NCBI RefSeq assembly: GCF_017355875.1
Contig: NZ_JAFEWC010000003.1
Span: forward strand, 5,001-69,000
Direction of reading: 5' to 3'
Length of the DNA: 64,000 nucleotides
DNA from: Aridibaculum aurantiacum
Lineage (GTDB): Bacteria; Bacteroidota; Bacteroidia; Chitinophagales; Chitinophagaceae
Numbering within the stretch: the stretch's first letter is position 1; the number at the start of each line of letters is the position of its first letter. The translations under genes and the position numbers were made by a program. Below the pieces are notes generated by a model that was not told where the DNA came from, searched no databases, and saw only the letters and a program-made list of their open reading frames with translations. This document shows positions 56,801-63,731 of this stretch, piece by piece.

Positions 56801-57209
56801 CAAGTTTGAACCAGCGGGAATGGTAGATCATCCAAACATCAAGACAACAACATCGTTGGTTGATTTCGTCTTCCGTTGCCTAGCTTACGAGTACCTGGAT
56901 CGTACTGACCTGGTGCATGTGCTTGATAAGCCAGAGGTAATGAACCTGGGTGATGATATAGAAGATTTTAAACCTGAATTAAGCAGTGTACGCATAACCG
57001 CTCCATCCAATAATGGTGCTGCTCCTAAAGCAGAAAAAGCGGTAGCCAAAGCAACAGCCAATGTTAGCAACGGCCTGGAAGCTTTGAACGCAGCTAATAA
57101 AAATATGCAAAGTGATGCTCCTGCCTGCAACACCTGTGGCCATATCACTATCCGTAGCGGTACCTGCTACAAGTGTATGAACTGCGGCAACAGCATGGGA
57201 TGTAGCTAG
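53847..57209 (+). CDS. nrdJ: Adenosylcobalamin-dependent (class II) ribonucleotide reductase
   Basis: 1120 residues from Met 53847; converts ribonucleotides to deoxyribonucleotides using adenosylcobalamin. The ten-stranded reductase core spans about 20-830: NACVPNSPQWFNTGL, GSGVGTNYSNIRGEG, the active-site NPCSE near 388 and APTGTIGLVMDCDTTGVEP. Residues about 840-870 are a low-complexity linker that contains PQTSNLQPQTT, encoded by a CTCAAAC heptamer repeat (56413-56440). A TSCPD-like domain follows, then a C-terminal Cys motif (CNTCGHITIRSGTCYKCMNCG). The start at the upstream ATG (53799) is rejected as it overlaps the leader hairpin. Independent of oxygen, it complements or replaces class I reductase. 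Confidence 0.95.
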   Translation: MPTPNSKKGLQFQRRFTKEGVSPFDQFEYDYRTSVIRNPSGEIVFEMTNVEVPKGWSQIATDIIAQKYFRKAGVPQADGTLGRETSSKQVAHRMANCWRVWGERNGYFATTEDAQVFYEELVYSILNQACVPNSPQWFNTGLYESYGIKGSPQGHYYVDQKDGKLKRSTSAYERPQPHACFILSVEDDLVNEGGIMDLWVREARIFKYGSGVGTNYSNIRGEGEKLSGGGTSSGLMSFLKIGDRAAGAIKSGGTTRRAAKMVCLDLDHPEIVDFIEWKVEEEKKVSALITAGYASDYEGEAYRTVSGQNSNNSVRVPNEFFEKLEKGEDWELTARTDGRTMKKVNSRELWNKIAYAAWRCADPGLQYNSTINEWHTCPKGGEIRASNPCSEYMFLDNTACNLASVNLRKFHNDDTNVFDVEGFEYTCRLWTVVLEVSVLMAQFPSKEVAQLSYDYRTLGLGFANLGSMLMVSGIAYDSEEARAIAGSISAIMTGTAYKTSAEMASFLGAFNKYAENAEDMMRVMRNHRLAAYDADAYEKISIKPQGIKATYCPDYLLTAACKAWDSAVELGEKYGYRNAQTTVIAPTGTIGLVMDCDTTGVEPDFALVKFKKLSGGGYFKIINQSVPLALRNLGYSEKETDAIIKYAVGSASFEGAPFINQQSLSEKGFLGEEIKKLNDALKAAFEISFVFNRFTLGEACLQRLGFTEAEYSDWNFNLLEALGFTEEQIDAANDYICGTMTVEGAPYLKEEHLKVFDCANKCGKKGERYIHAHGHIRMMAATQPFISGAISKTINLPNEAEVEEIADCYMLSWQLGLKANALYRDGSKLSQPLSNKSDKKKKDETTEDTSSEVVEPQTSNLQPQTTESNIVDLSKLTVEELLEEVTKRMHASPDTKLKRKLSDIVQRKSLPAKRRGFTQKAKINGQVIFLRTGEFNDNTLGEIFIDLAKEGSTLRSMMNCFAIAVSVGLQYGVPLEEFVEKFVFTKFEPAGMVDHPNIKTTTSLVDFVFRCLAYEYLDRTDLVHVLDKPEVMNLGDDIEDFKPELSSVRITAPSNNGAAPKAEKAVAKATANVSNGLEALNAANKNMQSDAPACNTCGHITIRSGTCYKCMNCGNSMGCS
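56413..56440 (+). repeat. CTCAAAC heptamer repeat inside nrdJ
   Basis: Four consecutive 7-base units, CTCAAAC, CTCAAAC, CTTCAAC, CTCAAAC, in frame with nrdJ and translated as PQTSNLQPQT. The same unit type forms the intergenic tract at 59353-59390. The repeat sits between two conserved domains, where an insertion can be tolerated. Confidence 0.8.
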
Positions 57210-57234
57210 TCATTTTGGTTTTTCATGATTGCCG

Positions 57235-57261
57235 AAGCCACCTTTCCAGGTGGCTTTTTTT
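57235..57261 (+). terminator. nrdJ terminator
   Basis: A perfect 8-bp stem, AAGCCACC/GGTGGCTT, with a 6-base loop and a run of seven T, 25 bases after the stop codon. It lies inside the extended reading frame of the next gene, supporting the later start there. Confidence 0.88.
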
Positions 57262-57294
57262 ATGTTTTGAAATGATTGGAAGCCGCCTGCCAAT

Positions 57295-57329
57295 CCATAT
57301 TCAGCTTCCGTTGCGTCGCACTCTTGTAC
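57295..57329 (-). repeat. TACAAGAGTGYGACGCAACG dispersed repeat, copy B
   Basis: On the minus strand this reads GTACAAGAGTGCGACGCAAC followed by GGAAGCTGAATATGG. It matches copy A at 52438-52473 at 20 of 21 core bases. It lies between the nrdJ terminator and the phosphatase start. Confidence 0.78.
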
Positions 57330-57400
57330 AGTTGTGGTTATGGCAGCAGATAGGCTGCTGTATTACAGCAAACATGTATTTTGCAGCTCAACAAGATCAT

Positions 57401-58777
57401 ATGAAGTCAAGCCTCGTTCTGCTTTTCCTTTTTCTAACCTCCTACCTATTTGCTCAAAAACCTGCTGGTGTAGTAAGTGGTCCCATGCCTGGCCATATAG
57501 ACATGCGTACCGCCACCATATGGGTGGAACTAAAAGAAGGCATAGCAGAAGCCATTTTGCTTTATTGGCCAAAGGACAAGCCGAAAGCAACAGCCAAGAG
57601 GATAGTAATGAAAAAAGATTACACTGCTTTTCCAAATACTTATAAATGGCAGTTGCCACAACTGGAGCCAGCAACTACTTATTTATATAATGTAGTGATG
57701 GGTAAAGAGAATGCCGTTATCGGTGCTGGCGAGGTCACAACTCAGCCGCTGTGGCAATACCGAACTGATGCGCCTGACTTTTCCTTTGTCACCGGCAGTT
57801 GTGCTTATTTTAACGATAACTACGACAGGCCAGGTGTGCCTTACGGAAAAGACAGTTCCATATTTACTACCATGGCCACTGAGACCAATGCATCTTTTAT
57901 GCTGTGGCTAGGCGACAACTGGTACACCCGCGAGGTGGACTACAACAGCGAATGGGGCTTGAAGTATCGTGCCTCCCGTGACAGGAGTATGCCTGTACTT
58001 CAGCCGCTACTAAAGGCAATGCCGCATTATGCTATCTGGGACGATCATGATTATGGTCCCAACAATGCAGATAAAAGTTATATACTGAAAGATACCAGCC
58101 GCAGCATCTTTATGAAGTACTGGGCCAATCCCTCCTATGGACAGAACGGGCAAGGCATCTTCACTAAGTTCACCTTCAGCGATGTTGATTTTTTCCTGCT
58201 GGACGACCGCTGGTTTAGAAGCAATGATGAAATGGTTGATTCAATTGGAGGTTTGGAGAATACAGCAAAACGGATGTTTGGGGAGCAACAAATGGAGTGG
58301 CTAAAGAATGCTTTATTGCAAAGCAATTCCAACTCTATGGTTCATTTCAGAGTGATCGCCACCGGCAGCCAGGTGCTAAATCAATCATCTGTAAAAGACT
58401 GTTTCATTCATTATCGCACCGAATTCCGGGAGTTAATGGATTTCTTGCAGCAGCATCCGATCAATGGATTGGTATTCTTAACAGGCGACAGGCATCTTTC
58501 CTCAGTTGTAAAGAGAGAGCGTAATGGCAATTACCCGCTTTATGATATTACAGCTTCTTCGCTTACAGCAGGCCTGTCACGCAGGTCGCCAGCTGAGGCT
58601 TCAGATCCAAATATGTTGCTGCGGGTAGACGATCAGAATAACTATAGCAGGATATCTTTTACAGGTAAAGGTGCAGAACGAATTATGAAGGTGGTATTTC
58701 TGAATAAAAAGGGGGAACAGTTGGCTGAGTGGGCAGTTGCGCTCAAGGATATTAGTACTCCCAAACCAGCACGCTAA
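57401..58777 (+). CDS. PhoD-like alkaline phosphatase family protein
   Basis: 458 residues with signal peptide MKSSLVLLFLFLTSYLFAQ. A FN3-like N-terminal domain (about 25-115: VSGPMPGHIDMRTATIWVEL) precedes the metallophosphatase domain with WLGDNWYTRE, HYAIWDDHDYGPNNAD, FLLDDRWFRS and VFLTGDRHLSS. These are the metal-binding motifs of the PhoD/MetallophosN group (phosphodiesterase/phosphatase). It is probably periplasmic or secreted. The ATG 62 codons upstream is rejected because the nrdJ terminator and repeat copy B lie in that stretch. Confidence 0.9.
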   Translation: MKSSLVLLFLFLTSYLFAQKPAGVVSGPMPGHIDMRTATIWVELKEGIAEAILLYWPKDKPKATAKRIVMKKDYTAFPNTYKWQLPQLEPATTYLYNVVMGKENAVIGAGEVTTQPLWQYRTDAPDFSFVTGSCAYFNDNYDRPGVPYGKDSSIFTTMATETNASFMLWLGDNWYTREVDYNSEWGLKYRASRDRSMPVLQPLLKAMPHYAIWDDHDYGPNNADKSYILKDTSRSIFMKYWANPSYGQNGQGIFTKFTFSDVDFFLLDDRWFRSNDEMVDSIGGLENTAKRMFGEQQMEWLKNALLQSNSNSMVHFRVIATGSQVLNQSSVKDCFIHYRTEFRELMDFLQQHPINGLVFLTGDRHLSSVVKRERNGNYPLYDITASSLTAGLSRRSPAEASDPNMLLRVDDQNNYSRISFTGKGAERIMKVVFLNKKGEQLAEWAVALKDISTPKPAR

Positions 58778-58830
58778 CATCCTGTTGCCTTTGATAGATA
58801 TCGGCTTCTATTTTGCAGTTACTCTTTTCC

Positions 58831-58838
58831 TACTTTTG
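58831..58838 (+). promoter_or_regulatory. YcxB-like gene -7 box (TACTTTTG)
   Basis: A TAnnTTTG match 19 bases before the chosen start. A TTTG at 58812-58815 is 15 bases further upstream, shorter than the usual spacer. Confidence 0.4.
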
Positions 58839-58857
58839 GTGCACTGAAAACAATAAG

Positions 58858-59331
58858 ATGGAGATATACTTTGGATATGATAAAAAGCAGGTGATACAGG
58901 CATTACGTTATCATTTTATTTCTCGCCCCGAGGTGAAGATTTTATTGATAGTGGTAAATGTATTTACAATTATTTCAGCCAGCCTATTCTTCTTTAGAAA
59001 AGTGTCACCGTTGGCATTTCTCGTTGCATCCTTGTTATGGATGGTGCTAATGATCTCCTTCTGGTTTATTCTGCCAAAGACTGTCTACAAACGCGCATCT
59101 ACCTTTCGTGATACATTTAAAATGTCTTTTAGTGAACATCATGTATTGCTGGAAAATGCACGTGGACAGATGCAATGGGCATGGAAAAACTTTTCCCGCT
59201 TTGTAGAAAGTCCGCATTTCTTTCACCTCTACTTCGATAGCCGTTCGTTTTTTCTTGTTCCCAAAGCAGCGTTGGAAGACAATGAAAGAACAGACCTTCG
59301 ACAATTGTTTAAGGAAAAGATTGGAGAGTAG
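58858..59331 (+). CDS. YcxB-like membrane protein
   Basis: About 157 residues with two transmembrane helices near 30-75 (ILLIVVNVFTIISASLFFF, LAFLVASLLWMVLMISFWF). The C-terminal part (FKMSFSEHHVLLENARGQMQWAWKNFSRFVESPHFFHLYFDSRSFFLVPKAAL) has the pattern of YcxB-like proteins, a family with two helices followed by a small beta domain of unknown role. The Met at 58858 is chosen from the -7 box; an upstream Met is 15 codons earlier. Likely in the inner membrane. Function unknown. Confidence 0.78.
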   Translation: MEIYFGYDKKQVIQALRYHFISRPEVKILLIVVNVFTIISASLFFFRKVSPLAFLVASLLWMVLMISFWFILPKTVYKRASTFRDTFKMSFSEHHVLLENARGQMQWAWKNFSRFVESPHFFHLYFDSRSFFLVPKAALEDNERTDLRQLFKEKIGE

Positions 59332-59352
59332 TTTATGGTTCCTGGTTACCTT

Positions 59353-59390
59353 AACCTCAAACTTCCAACTTCTAACCTCCAACTATCAAA
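59353..59390 (-). repeat. CTCAAAC/TTCCAAC heptamer tract
   Basis: Five consecutive 7-base units, CTCAAAC, TTCCAAC, TTCTAAC, CTCCAAC, TATCAAA, between the YcxB-like gene and the GNAT gene. The last unit contains the GNAT stop codon. On the minus strand the units read GTTTGAG/GTTGGAA, the same type as at 52384-52427 and in nrdJ. Confidence 0.8.
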
Positions 59391-59814
59391 GGTTTTTCTC
59401 CATTACATAGTGCGGTATGGTTACTTCTTCAAACTCTTGTCCTATAATATTATAGCCTTGTTTTTCGTAGAAGCCAATGGCTGACTTACGCGCATGCATG
59501 GTGATTTTTGTATTGCCCCTATCACGCGCAAGGTTCTCTGCAAACTGCATTAAAACTCGTCCAATTCCTTTTCCCTGCAGTCCGGGCTTTACAGCCATCT
59601 GTCTTAGCCTTACTGTTTGCGGACCTACTTTAGTTAGCATACAACAACCCAGCATCTCATCATCTTCGTAAGCCCCAATCAACATATCACCTTTCTCACG
59701 TTCTAATTCTTCTTCAGTAAATGACAATCCTAAAGGCTTGCGCAAAATGTTGTAGCGCAGGTCCACCATTCTATTGTATTCTTCCGTTCCGTGATCAATG
59801 ATCTTTAATGGCAT
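59386..59814 (-). CDS. GNAT-family N-acetyltransferase
   Basis: 142 residues. A complete GNAT fold: strands MLGCCMLTKVGPQTVRLRQMAV, then the acetyl-CoA-binding GLQGKGIGRVLMQFAENLA and the final strands ITMHARKSAIGFYEKQGYNIIGQEF. GNATs acetylate amines of small molecules or proteins; the substrate is not readable. The stop codon lies at the edge of a heptamer repeat, so the repeat may have trimmed or altered the original 3' end. A shorter heptamer-like tract lies just upstream of the start. Confidence 0.9.
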   Translation of the reverse strand: MPLKIIDHGTEEYNRMVDLRYNILRKPLGLSFTEEELEREKGDMLIGAYEDDEMLGCCMLTKVGPQTVRLRQMAVKPGLQGKGIGRVLMQFAENLARDRGNTKITMHARKSAIGFYEKQGYNIIGQEFEEVTIPHYVMEKNL

Positions 59815-60078
59815 ATGCTAGTTAGATGTTTGTTAGTTGTATAAAAATAGAACTTCCATCAACTAGAATCATACCTCAATCATTTTTTGTTCATGATGAA
59901 TTCAAAGAGTGAGCTACCAGACCTTCATGAAGCCACAACAAAAAACACAGGTAAGCTGAAACCTTTTATAGATGGTTTCTATAGAGAAAAAAGCAATAAG
60001 CGCAGTGGTCAAAAAGATGAAGTTCTTGAATGCGTTATAATACGCTATTAGATAAGGAAATAAAAATCATTGATTTCG
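59815..60078. other. GNAT-acpP intergenic region
   Basis: About 260 AT-rich bases. 59819-59840 contains a GTTAGAT-GTTTGTT heptamer-like start near the GNAT gene. No gene seen. Confidence 0.4.
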
Positions 60079-60107
60079 TTGCTTATTTACCAAAATCTAT
60101 ATTTTTG
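60079..60107 (+). promoter_or_regulatory. acpP promoter (TTG-N18-TATTTTTG)
   Basis: A -7 TAnnTTTG at 60100-60107 with a TTG at 60079-60081 at 18-base spacing. It gives a leader of about 20 bases before acpP. Confidence 0.5.
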
Positions 60108-60131
60108 CAACCGTAACTAAACTTTATAACA

Positions 60132-60368
60132 ATGTCAGACATCGCAACAAGAGTTAAGAAAATCATTGTTGACAAACTAGGAGTGGACGAAGCAGAAGTA
60201 ACCAATGAAGCTTCTTTTACAAATGACTTAGGTGCAGATTCACTAGACACCGTTGAACTTATTATGGAATTTGAAAAAGAATTCAATATTTCTATTCCTG
60301 ACGAGCAAGCTGAAACTATCACTACTGTAGGCCAGGCTGTTGCCTATTTGGAAGAGCACGCTAAATAA
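60132..60368 (+). CDS. acpP: Acyl carrier protein
   Basis: 78 residues. ACP carries growing fatty acyl chains on a 4'-phosphopantetheine attached to Ser37 in [15 protein letters not shown]. The acidic composition and helix II recognition surface are typical. It precedes fabF, but two hairpins lie between the genes, which fits higher expression of acpP than of fabF. Confidence 0.97.
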   Translation: MSDIATRVKKIIVDKLGVDEAEVTNEASFTNDLGADSLDTVELIMEFEKEFNISIPDEQAETITTVGQAVAYLEEHAK

Positions 60369-60382
60369 TGTCATTGCTCTGC

Positions 60383-60408
60383 CCCTAAAACTACAGTTTA
60401 GGGTTTTT
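60383..60408 (+). terminator. acpP terminator or attenuator
   Basis: CCCTAAA and TTTAGGG (7 bp, inner ACT/AGT pairing with a bulge) followed by TTTTT. Probably partial, since fabF is likely to need readthrough or its own promoter. Confidence 0.7.
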
Positions 60409-60420
60409 GACAATAATCTT

Positions 60421-60460
60421 AATCCGCCTCACATAGCAAGTTTGCTTCTGTAGGCGGATT
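60421..60460 (+). other. Second hairpin between acpP and fabF
   Basis: AATCCGCCT at 60421-60429 pairs with AGGCGGATT at 60452-60460, with an inner AGCAA/TTGCT pairing. There is no T-run, so it is more likely an mRNA-stabilising or processing element than a terminator. Confidence 0.6.
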
Positions 60461-60484
60461 ATTCACTTAAAACCACAGGTATTT

Positions 60485-61738
60485 ATGGAATTGAAAAGAG
60501 TTGTTGTAACAGGAATAGGTGCATTAACTCCATTAGGAAATGATTTGAATTCATATTGGGATGGCTTGGTAAATGGAGTTTCTGGTGCGAATCCTATTAC
60601 CCAATTCGATGCGACTAAATTCAAAACCAAATTTGCTTGTGAGCTTAAGAATTTTGACGCTACACAATACCTCGATAGAAAGGAAGCGCGTAAAATAGAC
60701 CGCTTTACCCAGATCGCATTAGTTGCCAGCGACCAGGCTGTGCAAGATGCAGGTATCACCAAAGAGAATGTAAACGTAGATCGAGTTGGTGTGATCTTCG
60801 CCAGCGGTATAGGTGGTTTGATCACTTTCCAGCAAGAAGTAGTAGAGTTTGCTAAGGGAGATGGAACACCGCGTTTCAATCCTTTCTTTATACCTAAGAT
60901 GATCCTTGATATTGCTGCAGGGCAAATATCTATGCGTCATGGTTTCCGTGGTCCCAACTTCGCTGTGGTTAGTGCTTGTGCTTCTTCTACCAATGCTATC
61001 ATTGATGCATTTAATTATATCAGGCTTGGAAAAGCAGATGCAATTGTAACAGGCGGTAGCGAAAGTGTGATCAGTGAAGCTGGCGTAGGTGGTTTCAATG
61101 CTATGAAAGCACTTAGTGAGCGCAACGATGATTATCAAACTGCAAGTCGTCCTTACGACAGAGACCGTGATGGTTTTGTAATGGGCGAAGGAGCCGGTGT
61201 TTTAATTTTAGAAGAACTGGAACATGCGAAAGCACGTGGTGCACACATCTACTGCGAAGTATCAGGTGGTGGTGCTACAGCTGATGCGCATCATATAACA
61301 GCCCCGCACCCTGAAGGACTAGGAGCTAAAAACGTAATGTTATGTGCCTTGGATGATGCGGGTATGAAACCAGAAGACATAGATTATATTAACACGCATG
61401 GTACATCTACACCATTAGGCGATGGTGCCGAAGTAAAAGCGATATTGGATGTTTTTAAAGAACATTCATACAAGCTAAATATAAGTGCAACCAAAAGCAT
61501 GACCGGCCATTGCCTGGGCGCCGCTGGAGTAATAGAAGCCATAGCTTGTATACAGGCCTTAGTTCACGATATTGTTCCTCCTACTATAAATCATTTCAAC
61601 GACGACCCTGAATTGGATCCAAAGCTGAACTTTACTTTTAATACTGCACAGAAGCGTACAGTGAATGCTGCTTTAAGTAATACGTTTGGTTTTGGTGGCC
61701 ACAATGCAGCAGTGATAGTGAAAAAATACGTAGCTTAA
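60485..61738 (+). CDS. fabF: Beta-ketoacyl-ACP synthase II
   Basis: 417 residues; elongates acyl-ACP by condensation with malonyl-ACP. The thiolase fold has the catalytic triad Cys165 (VSACASSTNAI), His in NTHGTSTPLGD and His in SMTGHCLGAAG. Length and order are typical. It is followed 4 bases later by rnc, an arrangement (acpP-fabF-rnc) conserved in many bacteria. Confidence 0.97.
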   Translation: MELKRVVVTGIGALTPLGNDLNSYWDGLVNGVSGANPITQFDATKFKTKFACELKNFDATQYLDRKEARKIDRFTQIALVASDQAVQDAGITKENVNVDRVGVIFASGIGGLITFQQEVVEFAKGDGTPRFNPFFIPKMILDIAAGQISMRHGFRGPNFAVVSACASSTNAIIDAFNYIRLGKADAIVTGGSESVISEAGVGGFNAMKALSERNDDYQTASRPYDRDRDGFVMGEGAGVLILEELEHAKARGAHIYCEVSGGGATADAHHITAPHPEGLGAKNVMLCALDDAGMKPEDIDYINTHGTSTPLGDGAEVKAILDVFKEHSYKLNISATKSMTGHCLGAAGVIEAIACIQALVHDIVPPTINHFNDDPELDPKLNFTFNTAQKRTVNAALSNTFGFGGHNAAVIVKKYVA

Positions 61739-61742
61739 CATT

Positions 61743-62453
61743 GTGGAATTGTTCGGAAAATTTTTAGGGAAGAATAAGGGAAAACAATCACTTGAAAAGC
61801 AATTGCAAAATGTGCTGGGCATAAAGCCCGGCAATATTTTTTTATATACCACTGCTCTTAGCCATAGGTCAGTTAAAGAAGGTACGGATGAGAACAATGA
61901 ACGCCTGGAGTATCTTGGCGATGCAGTTCTAAGTGCTATCGTTGCTGATTATCTCTTCAAAAAATATCCTTACAAAGGCGAAGGTTTCCTTACTGAAATG
62001 CGCAGTAAGATGGTTAACCGCCAGCAGTTGAATGATCTTGCTATCAAGATCGGTCTCAAGAAAATTACGCTGTACAATAAGTTTGATGGTTCGCTGAAAG
62101 GCAGCCAAATTTTTGGCAACACACTTGAAGCATTGGTTGGTGCCGTTTATCTTGATAAAGGTTACAAGCGCACGCAAACATGGGTGCAAAAACATATCAT
62201 CATCCCTCATTTATATGTTGATGACCTGGAAAACATTGACATCAACCTGAAGAATAAACTGATTGGCTGGGCGAGCAAAAATGGCCGCATACTTACTTTT
62301 CAAACGCTTGATGAAAAGCTTGAAAATAGCCGACGTGTTTTTACCGTTGCCGCAGTGCTGGATGGCGAGCAACTTAGTATCGGTAAAGCATTCAATAAAA
62401 AAGATGCTAGCCAGATAGCCGCACAACTAGCTATAGAAAAGCTAGGTCTATAA
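61743..62453 (+). CDS. rnc: Ribonuclease III
   Basis: 236 residues starting at GTG. RNase III cleaves double-stranded RNA, including rRNA precursors. The RNase III domain has the signature ERLEYLGDAVLSAIVADYL with the conserved Glu and Asp residues; a dsRNA-binding domain follows (about 165-235). It is 4 bases after fabF and thus cotranscribed with it. It could process the periodic hairpin found in the 23S-5S spacer, but this is speculation. Confidence 0.95.
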   Translation: MELFGKFLGKNKGKQSLEKQLQNVLGIKPGNIFLYTTALSHRSVKEGTDENNERLEYLGDAVLSAIVADYLFKKYPYKGEGFLTEMRSKMVNRQQLNDLAIKIGLKKITLYNKFDGSLKGSQIFGNTLEALVGAVYLDKGYKRTQTWVQKHIIIPHLYVDDLENIDINLKNKLIGWASKNGRILTFQTLDEKLENSRRVFTVAAVLDGEQLSIGKAFNKKDASQIAAQLAIEKLGL

Positions 62454-62483
62454 CCCGCTCCTTTATTTCAAAAAAATTATTGG

Positions 62484-62517
62484 CAATAAAAAAGGCCTCT
62501 TCTTTTGGGAGAGGCCT
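62484..62517. terminator. Terminator between rnc and the convergent small secreted protein
   Basis: A perfect 8-bp stem, AGGCCTCT/AGAGGCCT. On the minus strand it is followed by TTTTTTATTG, a good terminator for the gene at 62537; in the plus direction the T-run is poor. Confidence 0.8.
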
Positions 62518-62536
62518 AATGTTCTTTAAGTTTATG

Positions 62537-62926
62537 TTAGGCTTTGGTTGCGCTTGATTGATCGTTCTTAGAAGCTACATTCTGCTCTTTTACAGCGCGT
62601 GCAGCTTTGTTAGAAACATTAATCTCACCATTCATTGTTTTAGCAAAAATGGTAGTTGTGATAGTTTTAGGCAAACTGATGTAAGCAGCTCCATATTCAT
62701 TGGTAGATGTAATAGTGATCAGGTTGTCTTCTTCATCAAACAGAACAACTGTTGATCCTTTTGGAAAATCACTTACCCAGATATTGGTTTTATCTTCCAG
62801 TGCTACCACAGCAAGACGACTTTTTAAGGTAGTAGCCTCATCGTTTTGTGCAGATACAGTGATCACTGAAAATACAGTAGCAAGTATATAAAGGAAGAAA
62901 AAACGGAAGTTGAATTGCTTTGCCAT
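62537..62926 (-). CDS. Small secreted protein, unknown function
   Basis: 129 residues with an N-terminal signal peptide (hydrophobic 8-24, ending VSAQ). The mature part has a beta-rich segment (WVSDFPKGSTVVLFDEEDNLITITSTNEYGAAYISLP) that resembles secreted repeat-like proteins of Bacteroidota, followed by a Lys/Ala/Asn-rich tail. No known domain recognised. Located between rnc and methylmalonyl-CoA epimerase, with its own terminator. Confidence 0.75.
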   Translation of the reverse strand: MAKQFNFRFFFLYILATVFSVITVSAQNDEATTLKSRLAVVALEDKTNIWVSDFPKGSTVVLFDEEDNLITITSTNEYGAAYISLPKTITTTIFAKTMNGEINVSNKAARAVKEQNVASKNDQSSATKA

Positions 62927-63177
62927 GTGAGCTCGCTTTGTTGTTGTTTCTACAGGTAAGGCAAGCCCTGTGCCAATTGGAAGAAAGCGTGTTTTTACGG
63001 TCTTCTAAAGCTTTTTCGACTATTGCTATAAAAAATAATTGTGTCTGATTGGAGTATCTAAATAAGTAGTTTCAGAACAAGTGGTTTTTGGTTCCTCATG
63101 TTGTTCTGTAATCCAATAAATGTGGTATTTATCAACCAATCAGTATATAGGTCTTAACTAAGATAATTAATTGTATA

Positions 63178-63582
63178 TCAAATATTTACATCTTGGCATA
63201 TTTCAATTAGAACACCATTAGTCCCCTTTGGATGCAGGAAGCAAACCAGCTTGTTATCTGCTCCTTTTTTCGGTTTTTCATTCAGTAAAACAAAGCCTTC
63301 CTGCTGTAATCGCTTCATCTCGTCTTCAATATTTTTAACCTCAAAGGCTATATGATGAATGCCTTCACCTTTTTTTTCAATGAACCTGGCAACTACGCCT
63401 TCAGGGTCCAAACTTTCCAATAATTCTACTTTCGATTCCCAAATCTGGAAAAATGCAGTATTGACTTTTTCCGACTCAACTACTTCTGTTTTATAACATG
63501 ACGTATTCAATATTTTTTCAAACAGTGGAATGGAAACCTCCAGGCTTTTTACGGCAATGCCTATATGCTCAATATTTTTCAT
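63178..63582 (-). CDS. mce: Methylmalonyl-CoA epimerase
   Basis: 134 residues with a VOC/glyoxalase fold. It interconverts (2R)- and (2S)-methylmalonyl-CoA, linking propionyl-CoA carboxylase with B12-dependent methylmalonyl-CoA mutase. The IEHIGIAVKSLEVSIPLFEKIL start, AFFQIWESKVELLES, EGIHHIAFEVKNIEDEMKRL and FLHPKGTNGVLIEICQ with the metal-binding His and Glu residues are typical. The mutase genes are not in the window. Confidence 0.92.
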   Translation of the reverse strand: MKNIEHIGIAVKSLEVSIPLFEKILNTSCYKTEVVESEKVNTAFFQIWESKVELLESLDPEGVVARFIEKKGEGIHHIAFEVKNIEDEMKRLQQEGFVLLNEKPKKGADNKLVCFLHPKGTNGVLIEICQDVNI

Positions 63583-63688
63583 TGAAAGAAGAAGTTAAGA
63601 AGGATGAGTAAATACTGCCTCATGTTACGAAATCAGGAAAAACAGCAAAGGCAGCTTTAATGGCACAAAATTATAGGTGCTATTGGTT

Positions 63689-63696
63689 TACTTTTG
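63689..63696 (+). promoter_or_regulatory. -7 box of the cysteine desulfurase gene (TACTTTTG)
   Basis: A full TAnnTTTG match, 35 bases before the ATG at 63732. No clear -33 box. Confidence 0.47.
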
Positions 63697-63731
63697 TGTA
63701 AATACAAGTAGTAGTTAAAATATTGGTTCTT

